From: Candidatus Gastranaerophilales bacterium
GTDB taxonomy: Bacteria; Cyanobacteriota; Vampirovibrionia; Gastranaerophilales; Gastranaerophilaceae
Length of the DNA stretch: 64,000 nucleotides
NCBI GenBank assembly: GCA_944323395.1
Contig: CALUSI010000008.1
Coordinates: 34,098 to 98,097, forward strand
Direction of reading: 5' to 3'
The notes beneath the pieces are model-generated. The model saw only the letters and a program-made list of their open reading frames with translations, made no database searches and was not told the DNA's origin. Positions 26,119 through 34,591 of the stretch are shown piece after piece; positions within the stretch are counted from its first letter, which is position 1, and each line of letters begins with the position of its first letter. Position numbers and translations under genes: made by a program.

Positions 26119-28212
26119 TCACAGAGTTTCTACTTTTTCTTTTTGCGGCAGAGTATATTTCATAAATAAGCCCGCTCTAAAATGAATTCCCGGAGCATAA
26201 TATGAAGTCGGACCTGTTTTATACATTGAAATATCTTGATCAAGAAGGTTATACACAGTACCATTTAGAGATATTTCCGTATTTTCTGTTTTAAGTAATC
26301 TAACTTTACCTCCTAATTTAACATCAACGTAACCGTTTGTTTTATCCGAATTTTGCGTTGCAGACATATAACGACCTGAATTGGCCTCTACACCTGCATA
26401 TAAATTAACTATTTCATTAGGAATCCAGTAAATCGTACCTTTAATTGAGTTTCTTGGACAACCCGGCAAATCCGCATGGGTAGTTTTATCTTCTGAATCT
26501 GTATAAGTATAACTTGCTATAGCTTTCAACCAAGGTTTGGGTTCCCAAGTAATTTTTCCTTCATAACCTTGAATTCTAGCACTATCAACATTTACATATT
26601 GTCCGACATAAACCCAAGTAATCGGGTCTGTTTCTCCTCTATAACCTATATAATCTTTATAATCACTATTAAAATATCCGAAATCAATTGTTAATTTTTC
26701 ATCAAAGAAGGACTGAGTGACACCTACATCCCAACTTTCCATTTTTTCCGCTTTCAAATTTGGATTAGCAAGTGATTGCATATAAGAAGAATTCATTGTT
26801 CCAAAACGTTGATATAAAGTAGGGTTATTAACACTTTGCCCCCAAGAAGTTCTAAACTTAGTTTTTGAACCTTCCAAATTAAATGTAGGAAGAACTAATG
26901 CGGCAGATACGTTTGGTGTAACATATGTTCCAAAATCCGAATTATTTATGATTCTTGCTCCGCCTCTTATAAATAATTTATCTTTAATATTTATTAAGTC
27001 ATTAACAAAAACATCATTTTGTATAGTGTTACCAGAATATCCGTTAAGAACTGTACCTGTCCACATAGCAACATCACGAGTGTGTCCATCTATAAATTCT
27101 GTTTCAAAATTATAACCAACAGATAAGGTATTCCAATCTGTAACATTATAATTATGTTGAGTTACAAAATTAAGTCTGGTACTATTTATTTTTGAAATTG
27201 ATTCATAAAATGGATCACCACTTAAATTATCCGGCAATACATAACTATTACTTTCATTGTGATACACACCAAATTTTGCATCATAATTATATTTTTCATT
27301 CGGACTATGTGAATAAGAAAGAACATTCATTATATCGTAATTAAGGCCATAATTATTCGGCGATTGATATATTCCGTATGGATATGATTGTTGATATCCA
27401 ACGCCCAAGTCTTTTCTTGCTCTTGAAAATCTAAATATATTACGTACTTCAGCTTTTTCATCAAGAATTCTTTTCCCTATATTTGTAACTATATTCAAAT
27501 TATTATAATCATCATTACGGATATCTCCTAAACCAGTAGCACTCATCCCCCCATCAGTTTTAAACCAAGTCAATCCCATATAATAATCTATAGAATGATT
27601 GCCACCCATGACCGCTAATCGTTCTTTAAATGTCCCAAGATTTCCCATCTCGCTGCCCATTTCAATTGACAATGGACCACGGCCTCTTCTTGTCTGCATT
27701 GCGATTAAACCGCCGGATGCATTAGTACCTGCCAAATTACCTTGAGGTCCTCTTATTATTTCTATTCTTTCTAAATCGTCAGTTAATAGAAATTGAGGTT
27801 CAACTCCAGTGCTGGTCATAGATGTTCTATCCGCTCTTATACCATCTATTGTCATCCTGACTCTATCTGTACCTCGCAATCTTACAGAGGAAACCGAGCC
27901 ATCTGAACCATTTGCATTCTGAACAAAAAGGCTACCTGTTTGATTTAACAATTCAGATAATAAAGGAGAATTTTGCCTCGTAATTTCCTTACGTGTAATA
28001 ATATCAACACTGGCACCGGCTGACTCTATTGATTCTGCATAATTACTATATGAATATATTTCCTTTTCTTTAACATCACCATAGAGAATCAACTTATCCG
28101 AAGACTTTTCATCAGGAGTATCCAAATCCAACTCTACTACTTCTTCCACTGCTTGCATTGGCATAACAGATATAAATGCCATAGCAAGCATCGCATAAAA
28201 CATCTTTTTCAT
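26119..28212 (-). CDS. btuB: TonB-dependent outer-membrane receptor, BtuB-like
   Basis: Outer-membrane gated transporter, here predicted for cobalamin. 697 residues; signal peptide MKKMFYAMLAMAFISVMPMQA. The plug domain (about 55-170) has the motifs VRLRGTDRVRMTIDGIR and LERIEIIRGPQGNLAGTNASGG, followed by about 520 residues of 22-strand barrel. After the last strand there is a charged tail (LPQKEKVETL) beyond the usual terminal aromatic residue, which is slightly odd. First gene after the riboswitch; GAGG ribosome binding site 10 bases before ATG. Proves a Gram-negative type envelope. Confidence 0.93.
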   Translation of the reverse strand: MKKMFYAMLAMAFISVMPMQAVEEVVELDLDTPDEKSSDKLILYGDVKEKEIYSYSNYAESIESAGASVDIITRKEITRQNSPLLSELLNQTGSLFVQNANGSDGSVSSVRLRGTDRVRMTIDGIRADRTSMTSTGVEPQFLLTDDLERIEIIRGPQGNLAGTNASGGLIAMQTRRGRGPLSIEMGSEMGNLGTFKERLAVMGGNHSIDYYMGLTWFKTDGGMSATGLGDIRNDDYNNLNIVTNIGKRILDEKAEVRNIFRFSRARKDLGVGYQQSYPYGIYQSPNNYGLNYDIMNVLSYSHSPNEKYNYDAKFGVYHNESNSYVLPDNLSGDPFYESISKINSTRLNFVTQHNYNVTDWNTLSVGYNFETEFIDGHTRDVAMWTGTVLNGYSGNTIQNDVFVNDLINIKDKLFIRGGARIINNSDFGTYVTPNVSAALVLPTFNLEGSKTKFRTSWGQSVNNPTLYQRFGTMNSSYMQSLANPNLKAEKMESWDVGVTQSFFDEKLTIDFGYFNSDYKDYIGYRGETDPITWVYVGQYVNVDSARIQGYEGKITWEPKPWLKAIASYTYTDSEDKTTHADLPGCPRNSIKGTIYWIPNEIVNLYAGVEANSGRYMSATQNSDKTNGYVDVKLGGKVRLLKTENTEISLNGTVYNLLDQDISMYKTGPTSYYAPGIHFRAGLFMKYTLPQKEKVETL

Positions 28213-28245
28213 AAAATTTTAACCTCGTGCTCGCAAGTAACTCCA

Positions 28246-28337
28246 GACAATATAGGTATTCTGACTTCAAAAGGATAAACCTTTCCTTACAGCTACGGCA
28301 TAGTCACTCGTACGAGTAGTTTCCCTATAACGTCTCT
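28246..28337 (-). promoter_or_regulatory. Cobalamin riboswitch controlling the B12 uptake operon
   Basis: Read on the minus strand, the 5-prime UTR of btuB contains GGGAAACTACTCG, then GCCGTAGCTGTAAGG, and then the B12 box AGTCAGAATACCTATA (28251-28266), close to the consensus RGYCAGRAGACCTGCC. The order and spacing match the cobalamin riboswitch core. The stretch between aptamer and start codon is only 33 bases and includes ACGAGG, so control of ribosome access is more likely than termination; no U-run is present. B12 binding would repress import. Confidence 0.87.
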
Positions 28338-28340
28338 TCT

Positions 28341-28368
28341 AGATTAACATTTTTTTTATTTTTGTCAA
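28341..28368 (-). promoter_or_regulatory. Promoter of the B12 operon
   Basis: Minus strand: TTGACA (28363-28368), 16-base spacer, TAATCT (28341-28346). The -35 is a perfect consensus and the expected start site lies immediately before the riboswitch. The region next to it is A/T-run rich. Confidence 0.6.
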
Positions 28369-28483
28369 TATAATAAAAAAAAAACAAACAAAAAAATTGA
28401 CTATAATATTAAAAAAAATTAAGCTTACTATTACTCAAAATTTACTACAGATATATTGCATGATAAACTTAACAAAGTTAGTA

Positions 28484-28616
28484 ATGAGGAAATCGAGTGG
28501 AATTCTTGAACCGGACCGCGGCCGTATAGTCGGAATGCTCTAATTCTTATTCAAATGCGTATCCATTTGATATCAAGAAGAAGAGCTCCTTACGTTAAGC
28601 GTATAAGGAGTTTTTT
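28484..28616 (+). ncRNA. Unidentified structured 5-prime leader with terminator-like hairpin
   Basis: GC-rich island in an AT-rich intergenic region. TTCTTGA (28503-28509) can pair with TCAAGAA (28573-28579) around a CCGGAC...GTCGG helix and a TCAAATG / CATTTGA hairpin. Next comes CTCCTTA...TAAGGAG (28586-28610) followed by six Ts, like an intrinsic terminator. The 3-prime arm of that hairpin is the AAGGAG ribosome binding site of the TTG-started gene at 28620. This arrangement is that of a riboswitch or attenuator expression platform. I could not match the aptamer part to a known class. A 19-codon ORF (28484-28543) overlaps it but lacks a ribosome binding site. A separate small RNA ending at this terminator is the alternative. 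Confidence 0.5.
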
Positions 28617-28619
28617 ATT

Positions 28620-29339
28620 TTGCCGACACCAATATCATTACAATCTAATAATAGAGCAGGATTATGTCCACATGGGCTTCCACCTTCTGCTTGCCCTATT
28701 TGTAGTGGTGGTGGCATGGCTGGTGGTGGAAGAGTAAAAGAAGCTGTAGTTTCAAAACCAATGAATTCAGGTGAATGGTCATTTATGAAATGTTACGCAG
28801 CAGGACTTGCTATGCGTGCACAAGAGGCAAGAGTTGAAAATGCAAAAACTGCATTTGAACGTCAAATTGAGTTTGCTCAACAACTTGGAAAAAACATACA
28901 AAATATTACAGATAAAATACAAAATGCCATTCAGAATTTACAAAACAGTTCTCCTGTTATTATACAAAATATTTTACAAGTAATAAATAATTCAATAATT
29001 AATCCTATATTGAACCTAATGTCACAAATACCTAAATTAATTGAAAATTTAGCTGAGCTTCAAAAAAAGCTAGGAGAAATGCTTCAACAAGCCGGTGAAA
29101 AGCTAACAGCATTATTAGGCGATATTAAAAACTTCATTGACAGAAAAGTTATTGAAAATATAAAAAAACAAATCAAGAAATTTTTCTTATGGTTTACAAC
29201 AGATTTAGAAGATGAAAATTACAAAAATGATGATGCTTTAGAAGTATTCAAAGCAAGAGAAATGAAAAAGTATTTAGTTAATATTGTAACTAAGATTAAG
29301 AAACGGAATGACAATGATAATAGAGCCAATAAAGAATAA
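28620..29339 (+). CDS. Hypothetical protein with CPHG...CPIC motif, TTG start, 239 aa
   Basis: Unrecognised function. The TTG at 28620 has AAGGAG 9 bases upstream and keeps the N-terminal motif LCPHGLPPSACPICSGGG (Cys16, His18, Cys25, Cys28), which looks like a small zinc-binding knuckle followed by Gly-rich sequence; the first in-frame ATG (residue 33) would remove it. Residues about 60-190 are a long amphipathic, Gln/Asn-rich helical region (IQNITDKIQNAIQNLQNSS...), likely coiled coil, then a short hydrophobic FFLWF patch. Translation is probably gated by the leader hairpin. It overlaps the next gene by 32 bases. Confidence 0.78.
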   Translation: MPTPISLQSNNRAGLCPHGLPPSACPICSGGGMAGGGRVKEAVVSKPMNSGEWSFMKCYAAGLAMRAQEARVENAKTAFERQIEFAQQLGKNIQNITDKIQNAIQNLQNSSPVIIQNILQVINNSIINPILNLMSQIPKLIENLAELQKKLGEMLQQAGEKLTALLGDIKNFIDRKVIENIKKQIKKFFLWFTTDLEDENYKNDDALEVFKAREMKKYLVNIVTKIKKRNDNDNRANKE

Positions 29340-30846
29340 ACAAGTTGATATAAAGAAAAAGAAAAAGAAGGAAGAAAAGCCTGACAAAACAATGAATAAA
29401 ACCCTGCAAGGTGTTTTAATAAATAGTCATGTCCGAAATAATCAGGAAACAGGTTACTCATTTAATGACATAAAAGATTCTTTATTAATTAGCGATTCAA
29501 CAAATTACTATTCTACAAACGGAACTATAAAAAAGAGCCAAAACGAAAGTTCTTTTGATACCAAAAAGGCAATTAAACCGCTATTAATAGGTACAAGCTT
29601 GATTGTCGGGGGATGTTTTGCAATAAGTGCCATTTTAAGAAAGTCTTCAAAAGCTTTATTAACAACAGCGAATTTTGAACATTTGCCTGATTTAGCAATA
29701 AATATGAATATAAAAGAGGAACCTCAATTTGCTATATATCGAGCAATAAGAGATCCTAATTTCAAAAATCTATTTGGAGCAGCAGCTGTTTTTTTAATGA
29801 GTGGAATAACTATTGCGTGTAAAAATTTTGTAGAAGGCGCAAAAGAAGTTTGGACAAAGAAACAATCAGCAGATATAGAAAAAAACTTGCAAGAAAATTT
29901 GATTGAAGTTGAAACTAATGCATTCTCTGGCAAACTAAAAGTCGTAAATGATTTAATGCAAAACAATGTAAAATATTTTGACGAAGTCATAAATAACCGA
30001 AAAGAAAAAGCTTCTACACCTGAAGTTTTCTCAGGATTTTTATCTTTTAAAGGTGCAAATAATGACAAAGAGACCTCGCAAAAAGACAATACAATAATTA
30101 ACAAAAACCTAAAATATGCAGCTCTAATTGGAGGGGTAATAATAGGCGCTGTTATCCTTGGGAAATTAAGCATTTCAAATCTTAAGAAGACTCTGGAATA
30201 TACAAATAAATACGCAAATAATTATACTGAAAAAACCATAGATGCAATTAATGGAATTAGTAATAAAGCAGATAAAAATGACTTGCCAAGGGTTATAGAG
30301 TTTTTCAAATCAATTTGTGCAAAACCTGATTATATAAAAGAAGTTGCGAAAAAATATAACCTTTCGGACAATGAAGTACAATCAATAATTCATGCAGTTG
30401 AAGAATCCAAGAAGACCATTTTTGCAGATGCACCTACAGCTCTTGGCGGTATTCCTCAAAAAGTCCAATATTATTGCTATATAGATGAAAATAGAGGTCA
30501 CTTATACAACTGGATTTTAAATCCTCAAAATAAATTTACGAAACTAATATTTGGCGCATTTACAATTTCAAGTGCTATAGGCTATCTTTTCAAACAAGGA
30601 ATGGATGCAATAAAAGAAGTAACCGTTATGAAAGAAAACGCCAAAACTGAACTTGATTTAAGAAAAAGACTTGTAGATGTTGAAATCGCCAACTTTAAAG
30701 CAAAAAAGGAAAGTGCAATCAATCCGCTTCTTGAAAATTTTGCAAAACACTCAAATGACGGTTCTAAAACAAAAGAAGAATTAAAACAATTGGCAGACAA
30801 TATATTAATGGAAACAAAAAATGGTCCGCCATACGTATATAACTAA
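29308..30846 (+). CDS. Membrane/coiled-coil protein with internal duplication, 512 aa
   Basis: Unrecognised. Two tandem units: residues about 88-220 and about 267-480. Each starts with a hydrophobic segment (PLLIGTSLIVGGCFAISAIL and YAALIGGVIIGAVILGKLSI), has a second hydrophobic segment beginning FGA, and ends in a charged helix in which LQENLIEVETNAF (196-206) aligns with LRKRLVDVEIANF (451-463). The N-terminus is highly basic (KKKKKKEEK). The linker contains SFKGA (246-250), like the N-terminal SFKGG of the 967-residue protein. Overlaps the CPHG gene by 32 bases; either ATG 29308 or 29314 could start it. Confidence 0.8.
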   Translation: MTMIIEPIKNKQVDIKKKKKKEEKPDKTMNKTLQGVLINSHVRNNQETGYSFNDIKDSLLISDSTNYYSTNGTIKKSQNESSFDTKKAIKPLLIGTSLIVGGCFAISAILRKSSKALLTTANFEHLPDLAINMNIKEEPQFAIYRAIRDPNFKNLFGAAAVFLMSGITIACKNFVEGAKEVWTKKQSADIEKNLQENLIEVETNAFSGKLKVVNDLMQNNVKYFDEVINNRKEKASTPEVFSGFLSFKGANNDKETSQKDNTIINKNLKYAALIGGVIIGAVILGKLSISNLKKTLEYTNKYANNYTEKTIDAINGISNKADKNDLPRVIEFFKSICAKPDYIKEVAKKYNLSDNEVQSIIHAVEESKKTIFADAPTALGGIPQKVQYYCYIDENRGHLYNWILNPQNKFTKLIFGAFTISSAIGYLFKQGMDAIKEVTVMKENAKTELDLRKRLVDVEIANFKAKKESAINPLLENFAKHSNDGSKTKEELKQLADNILMETKNGPPYVYN

Positions 30847-30855
30847 GGAAAAATT

Positions 30856-31350
30856 ATGAAAATAGCAAACATAAATATTCAGAATAATGTTTCACAACTT
30901 GGTCAAGGAGTATCTTTTCCAAATCATCAAAGGAATTACTGTACTTTCAACGAAAAAAGAACAGAAGAACTTGTTAATGCAAAAGAAGAGGCTCTACCAT
31001 ATATTGATACATTTTTAAAATCAGCTTGGAGTGAAGAACAAGTATTAGATGGACTTCAAGTACTTGATAAAATGCTTGATAAAGGCGTAAAGGGCATAGA
31101 TAAAATGTATCCTACAATTGCAAGATTTAATGATGTAACATCTCCGAATGTACAAGTTATGTTAGCAGGAATTTACAGAAAAACACTTGTTCCGGATGCC
31201 TTTGGGCCTTTGAACAAAATGATGATAAGACAAACTTTAACACCAAACTCTCCTTATTTTGATCCTACTGAAGAAATAGGCGGTGCAATTATGGAATATT
31301 TAAAAAATCAATCTAATATTAATTCTTCTGCCGTCATAAAACATCAATAG
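30856..31350 (+). CDS. Hypothetical protein, 164 aa
   Basis: Unrecognised. Good ribosome binding site (AAGGAAA). N-terminal 30 residues polar and Asn/Gln-rich (MKIANINIQNNVSQLGQG), then a helical acidic domain with EALPYIDTFLKSAWSEEQVLDGLQVLDKML, given in part, and TLTPNSPYFDPTEEIGGAIMEYL. No signal peptide or membrane segment. Third gene in the leader-controlled cluster, 9 bases after the 512-residue gene. Its 3-prime end overlaps the convergent TPR gene by 7 bases. Confidence 0.78.
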   Translation: MKIANINIQNNVSQLGQGVSFPNHQRNYCTFNEKRTEELVNAKEEALPYIDTFLKSAWSEEQVLDGLQVLDKMLDKGVKGIDKMYPTIARFNDVTSPNVQVMLAGIYRKTLVPDAFGPLNKMMIRQTLTPNSPYFDPTEEIGGAIMEYLKNQSNINSSAVIKHQ

Positions 31351-32027
31351 AAACTATTTATATTTTCAATAATATCTGAAGCTTCTTCTTCTATCTGCTG
31401 TTCTTGTGGAATTTTTTTATCTTTAAATAGATATTTATATTTAGCTTCTTCCAATTCTTGTGAATGATCAGGATGTTTTGCAGATGTATATTCATTTAAT
31501 TTATTCATTACTTCTTTTGATTTAGCATTCAAATGAAAACAAATCTGATAATACAATTCAGCATTTTTCAAATCACCTAGTTTTTCATAGCATTTTGCAC
31601 TCTGAAGATTAGTATCAAAGTCTCTTAATAAACCTGAAGCCAATGCTAATTTATAATATTCTATTGCTGTTGAATATTCTTGAAAACTGTAAAAGAAATC
31701 TCCCATTGCTCTTTGCAACTTAGGATCAGCAGGATTCATATTATAAGCTTTTAAAACATATAATTTTGCCTCTGCTCTATCTTGAAGAAGTTGATTTACT
31801 TTAGATAGCCCCAATAATGCTTTTGTATTTATCGGATTTTTTTCATATTCTTCTTCATATAAAATTCTTGCTTTATGAATATATTCATAGCCTTCTTCTT
31901 GATTAGACGTTGTTTGAGCTTTCCTTAACAATTTTTCAGCTTGAGAAAAATTATCCGCAAATGCACAATTTAAAGATAAAAAAATTATCAATAAAGTATA
32001 TATTAGTTTATTTCGTAAACTTTTCAT
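31344..32027 (-). CDS. Exported TPR protein, 227 aa
   Basis: Signal peptide MKSLRNKLIYTLLIIFLSLNCAFA, with cleavage before DNFSQAEKLL; the Cys in it is not in a clear lipobox. Then four to five TPR motifs (about residues 30-190), including AEAKLYVLKAYNMNPADPKLQ and AIEYYKLALASG. The C-terminal tail is charged. I prefer the ATG at 32027 to an in-frame TTG at 32033. Probably periplasmic and acting in envelope assembly, but the partner is unknown. It is divergent from the complex I operon, with 92 bases between. Confidence 0.82.
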   Translation of the reverse strand: MKSLRNKLIYTLLIIFLSLNCAFADNFSQAEKLLRKAQTTSNQEEGYEYIHKARILYEEEYEKNPINTKALLGLSKVNQLLQDRAEAKLYVLKAYNMNPADPKLQRAMGDFFYSFQEYSTAIEYYKLALASGLLRDFDTNLQSAKCYEKLGDLKNAELYYQICFHLNAKSKEVMNKLNEYTSAKHPDHSQELEEAKYKYLFKDKKIPQEQQIEEEASDIIENINSFY

Positions 32028-32119
32028 AATCAAACTTAATAATATCCAATCTAGCTATTTATCTTAATAATAACTATATGTTATAAATATTTCAAGGTTA
32101 GCAACAAGGATAGTAATAA

Positions 32120-32473
32120 ATGCAAGAAATCGGGATTTTATTTACGTTTATTTTTTTTGCACTATTATTAGCTATTTTTATGTTGATATGTTCAATTATT
32201 GCAGCCCCTAAAGCAAATAATGAGAACAAAGAAAGTATTTATGAATGCGGATTAAATATAAAAGAAAAGTTTAATTGTAAATTTAAAATACAATTTCTTA
32301 TTTATGCAATATTATTTTTAATTTTCGATGTTGAAACAATATTTATATTTCCTTTTGCACTAAGCTATAGTTTTCTCGGGGTATTTGCTTTAATTGAAAT
32401 AGTTATATTTTTAGGATTACTGTTAGTAGGCTTAGTTTATGCAATAAGAACAAGAATGTTAAGGTTTAAATAA
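32120..32473 (+). CDS. nuoA: Complex I subunit A (NuoA/NdhC)
   Basis: Small membrane subunit at the quinone site. 117 residues, three hydrophobic segments (about 7-30, 60-80, 85-108). The [10 protein letters not shown] loop and the [15 protein letters not shown] segment are typical of the family. Ribosome binding site AAGGATAG. First gene of nuoABCDHIJKLMN. Stop and next start share one base (TAATG). Confidence 0.95.
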   Translation: MQEIGILFTFIFFALLLAIFMLICSIIAAPKANNENKESIYECGLNIKEKFNCKFKIQFLIYAILFLIFDVETIFIFPFALSYSFLGVFALIEIVIFLGLLLVGLVYAIRTRMLRFK

Positions 32474-33027
32474 TGAACATTATTTTATCAACAATAGATG
32501 CAATATCTAACTGGGCAAGGTCAAACTCATTATGGCCATTAACTTTTGCTACATCTTGCTGTGGCATAGAAATGATGTCAGTATCAGCTTCTGATTATGA
32601 TATAGCAAGATTTGGATCTGAAGTTTTCAGAGCTTCTCCAAGGCAGGCGGATTTGTTAATTATAGCAGGAACCATAACTCATAAAATGGCTCCCCTACTA
32701 TTAAAGTTATACGAACAAATGCCGGAACCGAAGTATGTTATTGCAATGGGAGCTTGTGCTTGCTCTGGCGGAATGTTTAAAAATAATTCTTATTCTGTTG
32801 TTTACGGGGCAGATAAGATTATTCCAGTTGATATTTATTTACCTATGTGTCCTCCAAAACCTGAAGCTCTTATTGATGCTATAAGAAAGCTTCAATCAGA
32901 AATAAAAAAGGAATCCTTAACTACAAGAAAAGAACTTATAGCAAAACATAAGTCTAAATTAAAGATTCAAGATGACCTTGATATTTTAATACAAGAAGAT
33001 GTTAATATTTTTAAAATGGGGATATAG
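32473..33027 (+). CDS. nuoB: Complex I subunit B (NuoB/NdhK), N2 cluster
   Basis: Carries the terminal 4Fe-4S cluster N2 that reduces quinone. 184 residues. Cluster ligands: TSCCGIEMM (adjacent cysteines), GACACSGG, and [15 protein letters not shown]-terminal [17 protein letters not shown] is diagnostic. The C-terminal 40 residues are a charged helix longer than in many homologues. One-base overlap with nuoA. Confidence 0.97.
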   Translation: MNIILSTIDAISNWARSNSLWPLTFATSCCGIEMMSVSASDYDIARFGSEVFRASPRQADLLIIAGTITHKMAPLLLKLYEQMPEPKYVIAMGACACSGGMFKNNSYSVVYGADKIIPVDIYLPMCPPKPEALIDAIRKLQSEIKKESLTTRKELIAKHKSKLKIQDDLDILIQEDVNIFKMGI

Positions 33028-33030
33028 TTT

Positions 33031-33483
33031 GTGTTTAAAGAATTTGAAACAAAATTTGATATATTAAATAAAACTATAATTCTACCAAATATTCAAGAAT
33101 TTTATATAAAAAAAGATAATATAAAAGAAGCATTAAGGTACTTAAAAAATTCTCCTGAGACAATATTTTCTAGGCTAGATTGCATTATTGCAAAAGATAA
33201 TTCTAAAAACTTTACTGTCAGCTACATTTTAAACTCGGATACATATAATACAAAATGTGCAATAAGTTATTATCTGGGCTACGAAGAAGCAGAGACTGTA
33301 AGCATTTCCGATATATATAAAAATGCAACTTGGGATGAGAGAGAAATTTATGACCTATATGGAATTAAATTTAATAATCACCCAAACCTAAAACGAATTC
33401 TGCTGCCAGATTCATTTAAAGGGAATCCTTTAAGAAAAGACTACATTGCAAATGATGAAAGACTCAAATGGAATAATGACTAA
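33031..33483 (+). CDS. nuoC: Complex I subunit C (NuoC/NdhJ)
   Basis: 30-kDa-type peripheral-arm subunit. 150 residues; GTG start at 33031 with GGGGAT upstream. C-terminal signature [20 protein letters not shown] and [14 protein letters not shown] is intact. Separate from nuoD, as in cyanobacteria, and overlapped by nuoD for 8 bases when nuoD starts at 33476. Confidence 0.94.
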   Translation: MFKEFETKFDILNKTIILPNIQEFYIKKDNIKEALRYLKNSPETIFSRLDCIIAKDNSKNFTVSYILNSDTYNTKCAISYYLGYEEAETVSISDIYKNATWDEREIYDLYGIKFNNHPNLKRILLPDSFKGNPLRKDYIANDERLKWNND

Positions 33484-34591
33484 AACTTCTGAACATACAA
33501 TGCAAATAAACGTAGGACCGCAACACCCATCAACACATGGAGTGTTGAGAATGCTTGTGACGTTAAGTGGTGAACAAATTATACAAATAGAACCCATAAT
33601 CGGATACCTGCACCGAGGTATGGAAAAAATGGCAGAAACAAGAACATATCTGCAATACTTACCTATTGTTGACAGGGTTGATTATCTTTCAGGATTTTTC
33701 TGTTCATATGCTTACATTTCAGCAATTGAAAATTTAATTAATACAGATATTCCGATAAAAGCAAAATATATAAGAACACTTACAATGGAAATGAATAGAA
33801 TTTCATCGCACCTTCTGTGGCTAGGCTGCTATCTGCTTGATTTAGGAGCCACTTCACCATTATTTTACACTTTTATTGAAAGAGAAAAAATATTAAATAT
33901 TTTTGAAGATTTAACAGGCTCAAGAATGATGTATAACTACTATACTTTTGGCGGTGTTAAAAGGGATATAGAAAAAGAACTTTTAATAAGAATTAAAAAT
34001 TTTTCCAATGAATTTTTAAAAGCAGTTAGAGAATATGAAGACTTAATAACAAACAACCCTATTTTTATTACAAGAACAAAAGACATAGGAATATTATCGA
34101 AAGAAGATGCAACGGAATATTCCATAACTGGTGCCAATTTAAGAGCTTGCTCAATACCAAAAGATTTAAGAAAAGATTCTCCTTATCTTATATATAATAA
34201 TTTAGAATTTTCTGTTCCTATAGGAACAATTTCCGATTCTCATTCCCGCTACCTTATGAGAATAAAGGAAATGAAAGAAAGTAATAAAATAATAAATCAA
34301 TGTACAGATTGGCTTTTATCAAATATAGAAGACAACGAAATAAATACGAAAATAAATCCGTTAACAATAAAACCAAACGGAACTGCTTTAGGAGAAGTCG
34401 AATCAACGAGAGGACTTTTACAATGCTATATAGAAGCAAACGGAAGAGAATTTCCAAACCGCATTAAATGGAGAACCCCGTCATTCTATGCAACTCAAGC
34501 AATCAATACAATTGCAAAAGGATTTATGCTTCCTGATTTAATGTCAATCTTTGGCAGTTTAGATATAATCATGCCGGAGGTAGACAGATAA
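33476..34591 (+). CDS. nuoD: Complex I subunit D (NuoD/NdhH)
   Basis: 49-kDa subunit, related to the large subunit of NiFe hydrogenases; forms the quinone cavity. I chose ATG 33476 ([20 protein letters not shown]), 371 residues; a longer frame starting at 33446 would overlap nuoC by 38 bases. Motifs [24 protein letters not shown], and C-terminal [12 protein letters not shown] and [19 protein letters not shown] all present. No metal-binding Cys pairs, as expected for complex I rather than hydrogenase. Confidence 0.95.
   Translation: MTKTSEHTMQINVGPQHPSTHGVLRMLVTLSGEQIIQIEPIIGYLHRGMEKMAETRTYLQYLPIVDRVDYLSGFFCSYAYISAIENLINTDIPIKAKYIRTLTMEMNRISSHLLWLGCYLLDLGATSPLFYTFIEREKILNIFEDLTGSRMMYNYYTFGGVKRDIEKELLIRIKNFSNEFLKAVREYEDLITNNPIFITRTKDIGILSKEDATEYSITGANLRACSIPKDLRKDSPYLIYNNLEFSVPIGTISDSHSRYLMRIKEMKESNKIINQCTDWLLSNIEDNEINTKINPLTIKPNGTALGEVESTRGLLQCYIEANGREFPNRIKWRTPSFYATQAINTIAKGFMLPDLMSIFGSLDIIMPEVDR

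Noticed and set aside
28484..28543. 19-codon ORF (MRKSSGILEPDRGRIVGML) as a leader peptide gene.
   Set aside because: No ribosome binding site before its ATG, and its GC-rich codons are better explained by RNA pairing. Kept only as a note in the leader entry.
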